Shown here piece after piece: positions 1 to 9,797 of a stretch of 64,000 bases of DNA. The stretch is from Lepidodermella squamata (lineage: Eukaryota > Gastrotricha), in NCBI GenBank assembly GCA_047495785.1, contig JBLDXI010000007.1:3968001-4032000 (forward strand). The letters are read 5' to 3'. Both the position numbers and the translations under genes were made by a program. The notes under the pieces were generated by a model that made no database searches, was not told the origin of the DNA, and saw only the letters and a list, made by a program, of their open reading frames with translations. Position 1 is the stretch's first letter, and each line of letters opens with the position of its first letter.

Positions 1-2431
1 CCAATAATGGCCTAACATATACACAGTAGGCCCATTTGAGGATATGAGGAGGTTGGCCTTTCAGGGCCCTGAGAATAAGGTTAGCCCGATTGTAGGCTTT
101 AGAAATTATATCATTGATGTGAGATTTAAAATTCAACCTATCATCAACTATCAGACCCAAATCTTTATAGCTTGAGCACTTTTTAAGAGGTGAGCCACCG
201 AGGACGTAAGTAGAATGAGGATTTTTTGGGCCCAGGTGCAGTACGGCACACTTTTCCAGCGATAACTTTAGTTGCCAAGTTGTGATCCACTTGAATAAAT
301 TATTGAGCGATAAAGATAGGCGTTTAGAGGCGGAGTCATCGTCACGATAGAAAAGAACGTAAAGCTTACAATCGTCAGCGAAGAGTTTGATCGAGACACC
401 TTTCGGTAGGGAAGAGGTGAGATCATTTATATAGATAAGGAATAATAGAGGACCAAGTACCGAGCCTTGAGGTACCCCACTAGAAACAGAACTTTCACTA
501 CTTAACGTGCCATTAACGTTAACTTGCTGAGAACGTTCGGTAAGATAAGAAGACAGCCAATTTATAAGGTTTCCGGAGACACCTAGCGATTCAAGTTTCA
601 TAAGCAGTTTTCTGTGGCAAACAGTGTCGAAAGCTTTAGCTAGGTCAATATATACTATATCCACACAATTCGAACTTTCAATGGCGAAAGACCAGTCGAG
701 GAAACATTCTAACATTTGCGTTGCAGTGGATTTAAGCCTCATGAAGCCATGTTGTTCAGCTGAAATAATATTATGGTAAAGAAGATAGTCTAATAAGTTA
801 TTACGAATAATAGTTTCCAATATTCTACATGGCGTAGGAGTAAGCGAGATTGGCCTGTAATCAGCAGGATTTTTTGAGTTTCCTTTTTTTGGAATGGGCG
901 TGACGAAGGCTTTTTTCCAAGACTTAGGAACGTGACCTTGAGACAATGAGAGGGAGAAAATATGAGTCAGAGGTTTAGCTATAGAAGAGCCTAATTTTTT
1001 GAAGAAGACAGTAGGAAGGCCATCTGGGCATATCGAATGAGAATCAGACAGGTTTAGAATAATTTCAAGAGTAGAGTCTTCGTTAAAATTCAAAGATGCG
1101 AGACAGTCATTAATACTACTCGTAAATTGAGGGGTCAAATTATCATCAAGAGTGAAGACAGAGGAGAATTGGTCATTTAGAGCCTCGGCTTTTTCGCGGT
1201 TTTCAACACATAGAACACCAGAGCTATTAAGAAGAGGAGGAATTTTTGAGTGATCGCCTAATTTAGAATTTACAAAGCTGTACATTTTAGATACATTTTT
1301 CGAAGAAATCATATTTCTCACATTATCATTTTCAAATTTTTCAACAGCAGTTTTATACTGAGAAGCAAGTAGATTGAAGGTGTTAAGAGCAGCACAATAA
1401 TTAGGTGAGCTAGTTTTTAAAGATTTCAATTTGCGCCACGCATTGAGCTTTTTATTACTAAGTTTACGGATGTTCTTTGGATATTTGAAACGTTTTTTGA
1501 TGTTTGAGCGAGGAGGAACCCATTTATCAACAAGAGATAGAAGAAAGGAATTGAATTTGATGTAAGATTTTTCAACATCATGGTCACAATCGAGGAAGAA
1601 ATCATCCCAATTTACTTCATTCAGACTTTTACCGATCTGGAGAAAGTCAGCCTTGTGAAAATTATAATTGGATATTTCAGGGGTTTTCAGCGAGTGAGGA
1701 GAAAATGAGTTCACATCGATATCAAAGAGAATAGAATAATGGTCGCTGGTGGAGAAAGGTTCAGACACACATAAATTGAAAATACTGCGACTGGAGTTTG
1801 AAAGCACAACGTCAAGAATGGATTCACTGTCTTTTTTAGTAGGTTCGAACACATGTTGTAGTAACGAATTTTTTGAAAAGCAGTCTAGAAATAGAGTTTC
1901 CATTTTATGATAAGATTTGTTCAGATTTTCCCAGTCGATTTTTGGCAAATTTAGATCGCCAACTACAAAAATCGGATGAGAGCAGTCGGATAGGTAAGAT
2001 AGGAGAGAACACAGCGTTTTACCATAGTCGTAATCAGCGGGAGAATAATAAGGCGGGCGATAAAAACCGACGACGCGTTTCGAGCAATTTTTTGAGACCA
2101 CCACATCAATAGCTATAGCTTCCACACCGCCGAATTCAGCAGGAATGTCAACAGTTAAGAAGTTTATATGATTTTTTACAAAAATACACACCCCACCGCC
2201 ATGAGAAACAGAATTACGGTCACACCTTACCACAGAGTAATTACCATTTGTTATCATACCATTGCTAGTGCTAGCATCAAACCAGGTTTCGGTAATGATT
2301 ATAATATCATACTCATTTTTGTTAAGTAGAATTAATAGTTCCACGGTTTTATTGTTGAGACTTCTAGAGTTGCAATAATACACTTTATAATAGAATTGGT
2401 CAAAGTGGGCCAGAGTAGTGCCTGCTGCTGT
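1..2431 (-). CDS. ORF2 of non-LTR element: AP endonuclease and reverse transcriptase, partial
   Basis: The frame is open from just after the ORF1 stop codon to the left edge (about 810 codons). The endonuclease part shows the order N-x-R-S-L-N-N, ITETWFD, VGFYRPP, GDLNLPKIDW and STSDH, which match conserved APE blocks. The RT part shows PADYRPISLTP, a YIDLAKAFDTV block, GVPQGSVLGPLLF and FADDCKLY. These enzymes nick the target and copy the element RNA there. There is no ATG ahead of the first endonuclease residues: the first methionine codon falls after the ETWFD block. The frame is the same as that of ORF1 and is separated from it by one TAG, so expression by stop readthrough or reinitiation is plausible. 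The C-terminus lies outside the window. Confidence 0.85.
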
Positions 2432-3112
2432 CTAGGCCGTCTTTTTTGCCCTCGGGGGTAGAGCCGCAGCTACAGCGTCTTCAATCAGGTCGCAATCGGT
2501 GAAAGAATACGAGAAACTGCCAGCCGATGTAATCAGCTGGAAACCTCCCGGTCCGTAACCGTGTTTCAGACCAGTATTAGCCATCTTCAACTCCTCCAGC
2601 TTTTCGTGAACCAGACGATTCATATTGGACCGATGTTTGGTGAGATAACGCTTAACCACAACCTTGGCTTGATTCTTCGTGTCCGGCTTGTGTTTATTCG
2701 TGCAATTCTTCAGGATGACCTCCGCTTCAGCCGATTTTAACTCGACCTTGATTGGACGAGGTTTAGACTGAGTGGCCGGCCGACCAACGGGCCTAGTGCC
2801 AAGGCGTGCGGCTTTGAAAGTGACATCAGCCAACTCGGGAACATGCTCTTTAATGGTGTTAATAATACTATCTTCATTTGCCTCCGGAACGTTGTAAATC
2901 AGAGCGCAATTTGCCAGTTGAGATTCTTCAACTCGATTCAGCTTGATGTTTATCTCAAAATTACCAGCAGTAAGTTGGTCCACCTTTGCTTTGAGTGAAT
3001 CGATTTCCGATTTGATCTCATTTACCACTAGCGTGTGGTGAGCCTTAAGCCGCTCCTCAACACCATCAATAAGGGACTTGAAAAAGGCCTTGTCGGCGTC
3101 GTTAAGAGGCAT
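2432..3112 (-). CDS. ORF1 of non-LTR element: coiled-coil and RRM-like protein
   Basis: A 226-residue protein with an ATG start. Residues roughly 15-70 are heptad-rich (KAHHTLVVNEIKSEIDSLKA and following) and predict a coiled coil. The middle, with NCALIYNVPEANED and a basic PIKVELKSAEA segment, resembles the RRM-like and C-terminal domain of L1-type ORF1 proteins, which bind element RNA as trimers in the cytoplasm. The C-terminus is basic and ends KKTA before TAG. ORF2 continues in the same frame with ACA immediately after that TAG. The assignment rests on composition, position and motif shape rather than on a recognised family signature. Confidence 0.75.
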   Translation of the reverse strand: MPLNDADKAFFKSLIDGVEERLKAHHTLVVNEIKSEIDSLKAKVDQLTAGNFEINIKLNRVEESQLANCALIYNVPEANEDSIINTIKEHVPELADVTFKAARLGTRPVGRPATQSKPRPIKVELKSAEAEVILKNCTNKHKPDTKNQAKVVVKRYLTKHRSNMNRLVHEKLEELKMANTGLKHGYGPGGFQLITSAGSFSYSFTDCDLIEDAVAAALPPRAKKTA

Positions 3113-3437
3113 TTAATTATTTGGCTCAAAGCCAGTATATTAAAAAATATTTTTTAAAGCAAGTTGTTGTTAAAAAGCAGCAAAAAATCAAGTTGCTTTT
3201 AGAAGTTGCTTTTTAGGGCAATATTTGTTGCTAATGAAATTTAGCTTATACCCCAGGGTAAAATTTAATCGATACTGCGCAAAATATGATACTTCCGCAA
3301 TTTCGATAAACAAATTTATATAACTTACGGGGCGAAATTTTTCATTAAAATCGGTCAAGTAAAACTTGAAATTAATTAAATGTTGAAGAACAATGCTATT
3401 TTATTCAAACATTTTGAAATCAATCTTCAAAACTCAC

Positions 3438-3532
3438 GTGGCATGGAAATCAACGATAATTGGATCAGCCGAGCCAGCAACCTTGGCCTTGAACTCGTCC
3501 TCGTCCTTGACTTCAAAATAGTGCTCCGGCAT
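3438..3532 (-). CDS. Thioredoxin gene, first exon only
   Basis: An ATG at 3532 opens a 31-codon exon beginning MPEHYFEVKDEDEFKAK and ending IIVDFHAT, followed by a good donor (GTGAGT, phase 2). This is the N-terminal strand-helix-strand of thioredoxin and stops exactly before the expected W-C-G-P-C redox motif. The complete thioredoxin at 3759-4166 has the same residues at the same place (IIVDFFAT then WCGPC), so the two are paralogs. No WCGPC-coding exon is present between 3437 and the left edge. The downstream DNA is instead the non-LTR element, so either intron 1 holds the element and the rest of the gene lies beyond the window, or the gene is broken. Confidence 0.7.
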
Positions 3533-3758
3533 TTTCCGAAAATCAAAAAACAATCACAAATAAACTAAAAACAATAGTAAAAAAACAGTAAAATATCGAA
3601 AGCTCAGCAATTTTCATCGCCATCGGGTCAAAATATATCGTAGGATTACGCGTAACATTAACGGCACATTTTTTCACCTCGAATTTTGAACTCAAGGAAA
3701 TTTCATTGGAGTGATTTTTTCGTGTACTAATATAAAGAATGGGAGGAAAAGTTCGGCT

Positions 3759-4166
3759 TTATTTCGCCTCTGCAATCGCTTTGTTGATGAACGACTTGAT
3801 TTTATCCTCATCAGCCAGCCCGACGAATTTATCCGTAACCTTGCCGCCGCTCATCGCAACCACAGTCGGTACAGACTGAACGCCGAATTTGATGGCTAGG
3901 TCTTGCAATTCATCGATATCAACTTTGGCTAGTTGAATCTTGCCCTTGAATTCAGTCACGGCGTTTTTCAGCCGCGGGTCTAGCATTTTGCACGGGCCGC
4001 ACCATGTCGCGAAAAAATCAACAATAATCGGCTCTTTCGATTGAACGACGCGTTTTTGGAAGTCTTCCTCGTCTTGAACGTTGAAATAAGACCGAAGCGC
4101 AGGCGAAAAGCTGAAAAACCGCTGCTGGGTTAAATTCGCAGTTCGAGTTACCAAACGAGTCAACAT
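3759..4166 (-). CDS. Mitochondrial-type thioredoxin
   Basis: A single-exon 135-residue protein with the active-site WCGPCK, the cis-proline block VPTVV and the following glycine, all diagnostic of thioredoxin. It would reduce protein disulfides using thioredoxin reductase. The first 25 or so residues (MLTRLVTRTANLTQQRFFSF) are basic, free of acidic residues and rich in S, T, F and L, as in mitochondrial presequences, so a Trx2-like location is likely. The stop codon is followed by a long AT-rich spacer. The upstream neighbour NSUN2 ends only about 115 bp away on the same strand, so promoter space is tight. Confidence 0.9.
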   Translation of the reverse strand: MLTRLVTRTANLTQQRFFSFSPALRSYFNVQDEEDFQKRVVQSKEPIIVDFFATWCGPCKMLDPRLKNAVTEFKGKIQLAKVDIDELQDLAIKFGVQSVPTVVAMSGGKVTDKFVGLADEDKIKSFINKAIAEAK

Positions 4167-4281
4167 TTTCGGATTTAAAAAATCTACAAAATCAAATTTT
4201 AATAATCAGACTATTTTTTGGTTGTTTTTCTGTCCAGACTCAACAAAATAATGAATGAGCTATTTTTGATTATTGTAGAGA

Positions 4282-6749
4282 CTATTCTTTTTTCTCACGC
4301 TCGTCATCAGCGTCGTCGGCTTTTTCTTCGTCAATATCTGCATCCATTTCATCTTCGTCTTCTTTGCAGTCAGCCTCTTCACTTGAGCCTGCATTTGAGG
4401 CCTTATCCTCACCTTCACCAGCCCCATTATCACCATCTTTACCTGTAAATTTACAAAATATTCCGGTAATTATTTCTTAAATTTTTGTTTCCTTCGCCAA
4501 ATCAGTTGAATATTATCACTAATTTTTACCAAATTTGCCGCTTCGGTCATTTGAATGAATGCCGCACAGTCGTAAGAAGTGTGATCGCTCGTATTTTGCC
4601 ACAAAAACGCGGCAAGTTGCTTTGCCGCGCCAGCCAGCCATCAAAACTTCGAATCCGTCTTGAGCCAATCGGAAAATGCAAGTGCCAATATCGAAAGTCT
4701 CCAACTGTTTGCCAACAGCCGACGACATTCGCCCGTTGTATGGGCCTTTTTCCGACGACAGCAGCATTACAGCGTCTTTTTTCGTCGATAAGTCGATCAC
4801 TCGATTTTTGATATATGGCTTCAGGACTGAGACGCAGTCCTGGCAGATTCGGAAATCGCACGGCGAATTTACGGAATGAGAACGGGCAAAACACCGAACT
4901 CCAACGCAGATCGGTCGTAAGTGATCGTTTTGTTGAACTAGAGTTCGAATTCTCGGAGAAACTAGGAAGAAGATCCGACGACGGGATCCTTCAGTTCGAG
5001 AACACAGGCAATTCGCAGTTATGTATGTTCCATCGGGCCCGGTTGTATCGAACTTGAAAAATTCGCTAATTTGCTTCCAATCATCGCTGTCTTCTTTCAA
5101 CCAAATCAATGGAGCTTCGTTCAAGAACGGCTGTCGCTTACCACCGCGACGATTATTGCCATTTCTGACGATAGCAGGCTTTTGCTCTTGCGGCTCAACA
5201 AGCTCCTCCAATTTTGGTTTCTTAGCTTCGTTTTCAGTTGCAGCATTTTCAGTCGCAGCGTTTTCTTCGCCCTTCGCAGCAGCTTCAGCGGCTAATGCCA
5301 GCGGATGCATTGATTTCTGCCAGGCGAGTTTGCCTTTCTTCTCAAAAACAGCGACGAAAAAGCCACCGGTATCGTTATCGTGCGGAAGGATTCGAATACA
5401 ACGTTTCAACTGCTCAGCAATAGCAGGGTCCATATTTTCAGGGCAGAACAAGCCTGAATGGAATGACCTTCGCAGGGCTTGAGGCACGTCTTCAACTTTA
5501 TTCATTTTAACGCCATCCTGGGTGACGAAACTCCATTGAGTAAGGCCTTGACGCGTTTTGAAGCCAGGAAGACGATCCGAAATGTCGACAAGTCGAAGTG
5601 AGTCGCCTCCAGCTTCAAGCACTGACGCAACTACTGCTTCGTTTTCAGCAGGGTTCAGTGAGCAAGTTGAGTAGACGAGGCGACCTTCGCCATCAGATCG
5701 CAACATCTCCAGACCCCGGCGAAGAATTCGCTGTTGAAGCCTGTGAAGTCCGGCGCCTTGAGTGAGCGACCACCGTTTCCAAATGATCGGGTTCTTTCTA
5801 ACAGTTCCGTCACCTGAGCAAGGTACATCGCACAGTACACGGTCGAATTGAAGGTAGGTTCCATCAGCCGTTTTCAGTGAAGGATAAGTTGAGGCATCGT
5901 GGCATGAAACGCACATCAGTGGGCTTTGAAGGCGCTTCAGTTGATGAACCATCAGCTGGCAGCGTTTCGCATCATTGTCATTGGCTATGACAAATCCACG
6001 CGTTTGCGCTAGTGCCATTCCAGCTGATTCTTCGTCAGCATGGAGCATCTCCAGGATTTGAGCAGTCTTTGAGCCTGGAGCAGCGCACATATCAAGAACA
6101 GCATGACCTGGCTTCACGTCAAGCAGCAGAGGTGGAATCATAGAGACAGTCTCTTGGCGACTGATTCCTCCAGCTTCGGTTTCAGAAATCAACATCTCAT
6201 GAAAGCGTTGATATACGGCAGTTCTGGGACATTTTAATAACATTAAGCGAACGTTTCAAACAACTTATACAACACAAACCTGCGGATCGTGCGGCGATCC
6301 ATTTGAAGCTGAAAAGCCAAGCCATCAGGATACCAAGTTAAGCGACGGAAATCGCAGGTGGAACCTGATTCGTCACCTAAGAAATGTGAAAAAATGTTAG
6401 GTAGCCAGGCTTCAGAACAGCTAAAACACGCACCTGTGGCTTCCTTGTTTTCAACATCCAATTTACTTAAATATTCTTCTTCAATGATTTTCAGCATAGC
6501 TTTGGCTTCGCTGCGAAATCCTGTCACGCGAAATGCGATGGGCAGAGGATTTTTCGCGGCAGTCATAAAGGCTTCCCATTCTTCTTCAGGAACGATTCCA
6601 AGGCCCTTATAGAATGCTTCGAAGTAGTTGTTGCCACGGTGAGTCCAATTATCGTTACTCTTGTCCTTAAATTGCTCGCGGAACTTTTCGCGACCAGACT
6701 TTGCTGCCTGAGGGTTTTGAGGTTCTGCAGCAACTACAGCTTCTGCCAT
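4282..6749 (-). CDS. NSUN2: NSUN2, tRNA/mRNA cytosine-5 RNA methyltransferase
   Basis: Four exons with consistent phases: 6434-6749, 6280-6376, 4530-6223 and 4282-4442, giving about 755 residues, close to vertebrate NSUN2 (about 767). The SAM-binding motif DMCAAPGSKTAQ, the first catalytic cysteine in DVPCSGDG and the nucleophile region VYSTCSLNPAENEA are all present, as are the conserved MIPPLLLDVKPGHAVLD and GWRGKATCRVFV blocks. It methylates C5 of cytosine in tRNA variable loops and other RNAs, mainly in the nucleus and nucleolus. The introns are 56-87 bp. The last exon encodes a very acidic tail rich in D and E, as in other NSUN2 proteins. The start ATG precedes MAEAVVAAEPQ. The gene is divergent from CCDC6. 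Confidence 0.95.
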
Positions 6750-7450
6750 TGCTATTTAGAGACTATCAAAAAATTAATCGGCAAAAACTGCAAAAGATTT
6801 GACGAAAACAACTATCAGCTGTGTCGGCAAAAAACCGGCGCGCAATTTTTTGGCCGAATATTTGAAAATATAAGACAATAAGAATTTGACGTTTAATAAA
6901 TTAAAAAGTTTTTGATTTGTTTTATTTATCTTTAAAATATTGACCTTCAATGCAATAAAAAATATTTTCCGGTAATCATTGAGCCTCTTTTCGAAAGGGA
7001 GGGTTACAAGCTACTTTGGGCTGCAGGGTGTGTCTCTCGTACGCGAGTTCAGCAGCGTTTTTTTCGAGCAGTTTCTCTCTGGTTTGTGGTGGCGTGAGTG
7101 ACTTTGGTAGTATAGCAAAGATAGCAAAGAATAGCAAAGTAATAGTGTACTTTTTCCTAATATTTACTTGCTACTTTCTACTTTTCATTGTGCGCGATCT
7201 GTATTTTCCAGATGCCAGCGAATGTTATTGACCATTGACTACCGACTACCTACTACCAGGAGCAGTAGCGTCTGATTATTGGGGGTCGGCGAATTTAAGA
7301 TTTAAGATACAAACTACATATTCTTTTTCATTGGTCATTGATTCCTAGAGCCTAGAGCCCAGAATACTTCATACTTCAATTATTGACCTTTCTGTTTTCA
7401 AGTATTTGTCTCTTTCCTCTAGATAAAAACTTGACTATTGAACGATTTGG
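6750..7450. other. Intergenic region between divergent NSUN2 and CCDC6
   Basis: About 700 bp between the two start codons, presumably holding both promoters and 5' UTRs. It contains a short run of AGCAAAG-type words near 7110-7140 and several CCATTGACTACCGACTACC-like repeats near 7228-7258. I see no ORF, RNA gene or clear core-promoter motif that I would defend. Confidence 0.5.
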
Positions 7451-9037
7451 ATGGATAGTGCAAGCGAGGTTGAAAGCTTGCACGAAAGCGACGCAAGCTC
7501 AGTCGATGGCGTGAACCTGCTGCAGCAAGGCAGTAGTGGGTATCATAATGCATCACGTGAACTGCTCATTAAGCGACTGGAGTCGCTGTCTCAGGAAAAC
7601 AAAGTTCTCAAGCTGGATCTTGAAACCACCAAACTGAAGGTGAAAGCTCTTCAAAATGAAAACAAAGACCTTCGACAAGCCAGTGTACACATTGTAAGTG
7701 TTTTGCAGGCTCTCATATTTATATTCATGTCATATTCCTGATTTTTATTTCAGCAAGCCATGGCGGAACAGGAGGAAGAGTATATTAGTAACACATTGAT
7801 GAAGAAAATTGATTCTCTGAAGCGCGAAAAGGAAACTCTCGCTATTAACTACGAACAGGAAGAAGAATGTTTGACAAATGAACTAACGCGCAAAATGGTC
7901 AAGCTCAAGGAAGAGAAAGACCAGCTCGAACAAACGCTGGAACGCGAGCAGGAGCAGCAAGTTAGCAAGTTGGTGAAAAAGATAAAAAACCTCGAGTCCG
8001 AAACCATCTCTAAGCAAAGTGTTCTGGAACAACTGCGGCGGGAAAAGGTCGAACTTGAAAATGCGCTAGAGCAGGAGCAGGAAGCGCTGGTGAATAGGCT
8101 CTGGAAGCGGATGGACCAGCTCGAGACTGAGAAGCGAATGTTACAAGGCAAAATCAATGAGCCAGTGTCGATAACCGATGACCCGTCTGTTCGCTCAATG
8201 TTGCAGCCAGTCCCTCATTCAGGCCCATTGGGTGACCAGATTCAATCACTTCAACATCACATCACTCGGTTAAGAGATGAAGTAATGAAGCTAAAAGATC
8301 AGCTATCGTCTGCAAACAAGCAGCACGCGCAGCAAATGCAAGAAGTCGCTCAGGAGGAGAAGCAGTTACGCGAGGAGAATCTGCGCTTACAGCGCCGGTT
8401 GCAGATGGAGGTTGAGCGGCGTGAAATGCTATGCAGGCATTTGTCAGAGTCCGAATCGAGCTTAGAAATGGAAGATGAACGGCATTTTAACGAGCTGAGT
8501 AAAACTGGGCATTTATTCCCGGTCCCCGCCACCGCAGCGGCGGCGGCTGCGAGCGGAGCTGCGTTAGGCGCTGGTCCTATGATTACCGAACCTGTCGTGG
8601 CTGCCGCTGCGAAAAATCGAGCGGTTTCTAGCCCGGTTCCGTACGGAAATCCGCTTCATGTTCGAACCATCTCGCCAGCTATTGCGGCGGCTGGCGGTGC
8701 TCTACCGAACTTGTACGGCCCGCCCAGCCCGGCGAGGTCTTCAGTTTCGTCCTCAGCCTCGTCTTGCCCAACCTGCGGCCAGGCGATGTCGATAACGCCG
8801 GCGTCATCCACTGCACATTTGATCTCGTCTGTCGCGCTCAGCTCGTCCCCACCACCGCCTCTAGCCGGTGTTTTGAGGTCCAACTCGCACCAGCGTCTAG
8901 CGACGCAAGGCTCGAACAGCTCGCCCAACCCGGTGCCGGTTTCTTCGTCAACGCCTTCCGCTGCCGTGCCTCGCTTCGCTAGTCCGAGCCCGCATGCGCA
9001 TCACACCCATCAACACGCGTCGAACCATCATCATTGA
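7451..9037 (+). CDS. CCDC6: CCDC6-like coiled-coil protein
   Basis: Two exons, 7451-7693 and 7754-9037, giving 508 residues. After an acidic N-terminus the protein is a long coiled coil (about residues 35-270) with blocks nearly identical to CCDC6, including [41 protein letters not shown] and [18 protein letters not shown]. The C-terminal third is Ala, Ser, Pro and His rich and low in complexity, ending in a His-rich tail. CCDC6 is a scaffold linked to the DNA-damage response and CREB1 regulation in mammals. The 60-bp intron interrupts the coiled coil after ASVHI in phase 0. Several apparent frames on the opposite strand are shadows of this biased coding sequence. Confidence 0.95.
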
Positions 9038-9797
9038 AATGAATTCGTTATCTATACCTGCCCGGTGGTCTGAAAAAACTGAGAACCGTTGACTGTTATG
9101 CTATTCTAAAAGGATTGGTCTTGATGCTATTAATAATATTGCTAAAATTTGTGGAAAAAAATCGTAAAGAAAAATTATGAGAGAATACAACTACACGTTT
9201 TTTGGTTCATTTTTTCTGTAAAATCGCAGTTCGAAAGTCTCTCTGTAATTTCTCTTTATGATTTGGAATTGCGAGCAAATTGTCAGCATATTTACGTGAA
9301 AAATGCATGTTCTCGTTTGCTCTTGGTAATTCTGTGTTCTTTCGTCTCGAGTCATTCAAAAATGATCGCCCGGTTGCCGTTGAAATAGAACATGACATGC
9401 TTTATACGGTGAAAAATGGTTGCTGCATTATCCTGCCGATAAATGAAATGAAAGTAATATTATTCTATGCGGTCTCTAGAGAACACGTGTCTCGCTATCT
9501 CTCCTTCCGTAGTAAGAGTGTGTGTCTAATGAATGCGTCTCGCTAGCTCGCTCTCTTTCTCGTGTTCTCGTTTATAATCATATTCTTCATCTCTTGTCTC
9601 TTTTTCTTGTCTTGGAAATCAACAAAATTCATGATGAAAAGCACTAAGATGTCCCAGTCATGTTTTCAAAGACAAAAAATTTGTGCGATTATGTTTTGCT
9701 AATTCGAGAATGAAGCGCTTTGGTAGAAAATACAATCCATTTTTTCTTAATTTTAGGGCTTTTATTTAACTATATTTCCGCATTTTTGTGAGGCGAA
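9038..9797. other. CCDC6 3' flank and ZNF207 5' flank
   Basis: About 760 bp between two genes on the same strand. It contains T-rich sequence and pyrimidine runs with CTCTC words (about 9478-9600), but no protein-coding signal, RNA gene or repeat that I can support. Confidence 0.4.

Larger units (their letters stand above)
1..3240 (-). mobile_element. Non-LTR (LINE) retrotransposon, 3' part cut by the window edge
   Basis: Two adjacent minus-strand reading frames encode a coiled-coil/RNA-binding ORF1 protein and an AP-endonuclease plus reverse transcriptase ORF2 protein, the standard order of an APE-type non-LTR element. I followed ORF2 codon by codon over most of its visible length and saw no stop or frameshift, so this copy looks recent. 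The RT motif FADD and the block GVPQGSVLGPLLF resemble the CR1/L2/Jockey group, but I cannot assign a clade. The 5' end is not defined; the region above ORF1 (about 3150-3240) is AT-rich with several copies of a GTTGCTTTT-like word and may be 5' UTR. The element lies inside or next to the first intron of the partial thioredoxin gene at 3438-3532. Confidence 0.85.

Noticed and set aside
7105-7145. AGCAAAG short repeats as a regulatory array
   Set aside because: Only three imperfect copies; too little to claim a function.
7849-8928. Antisense Ser/Cys-rich frames over CCDC6
   Set aside because: Shadow of the Glu/Gln coiled-coil codons.
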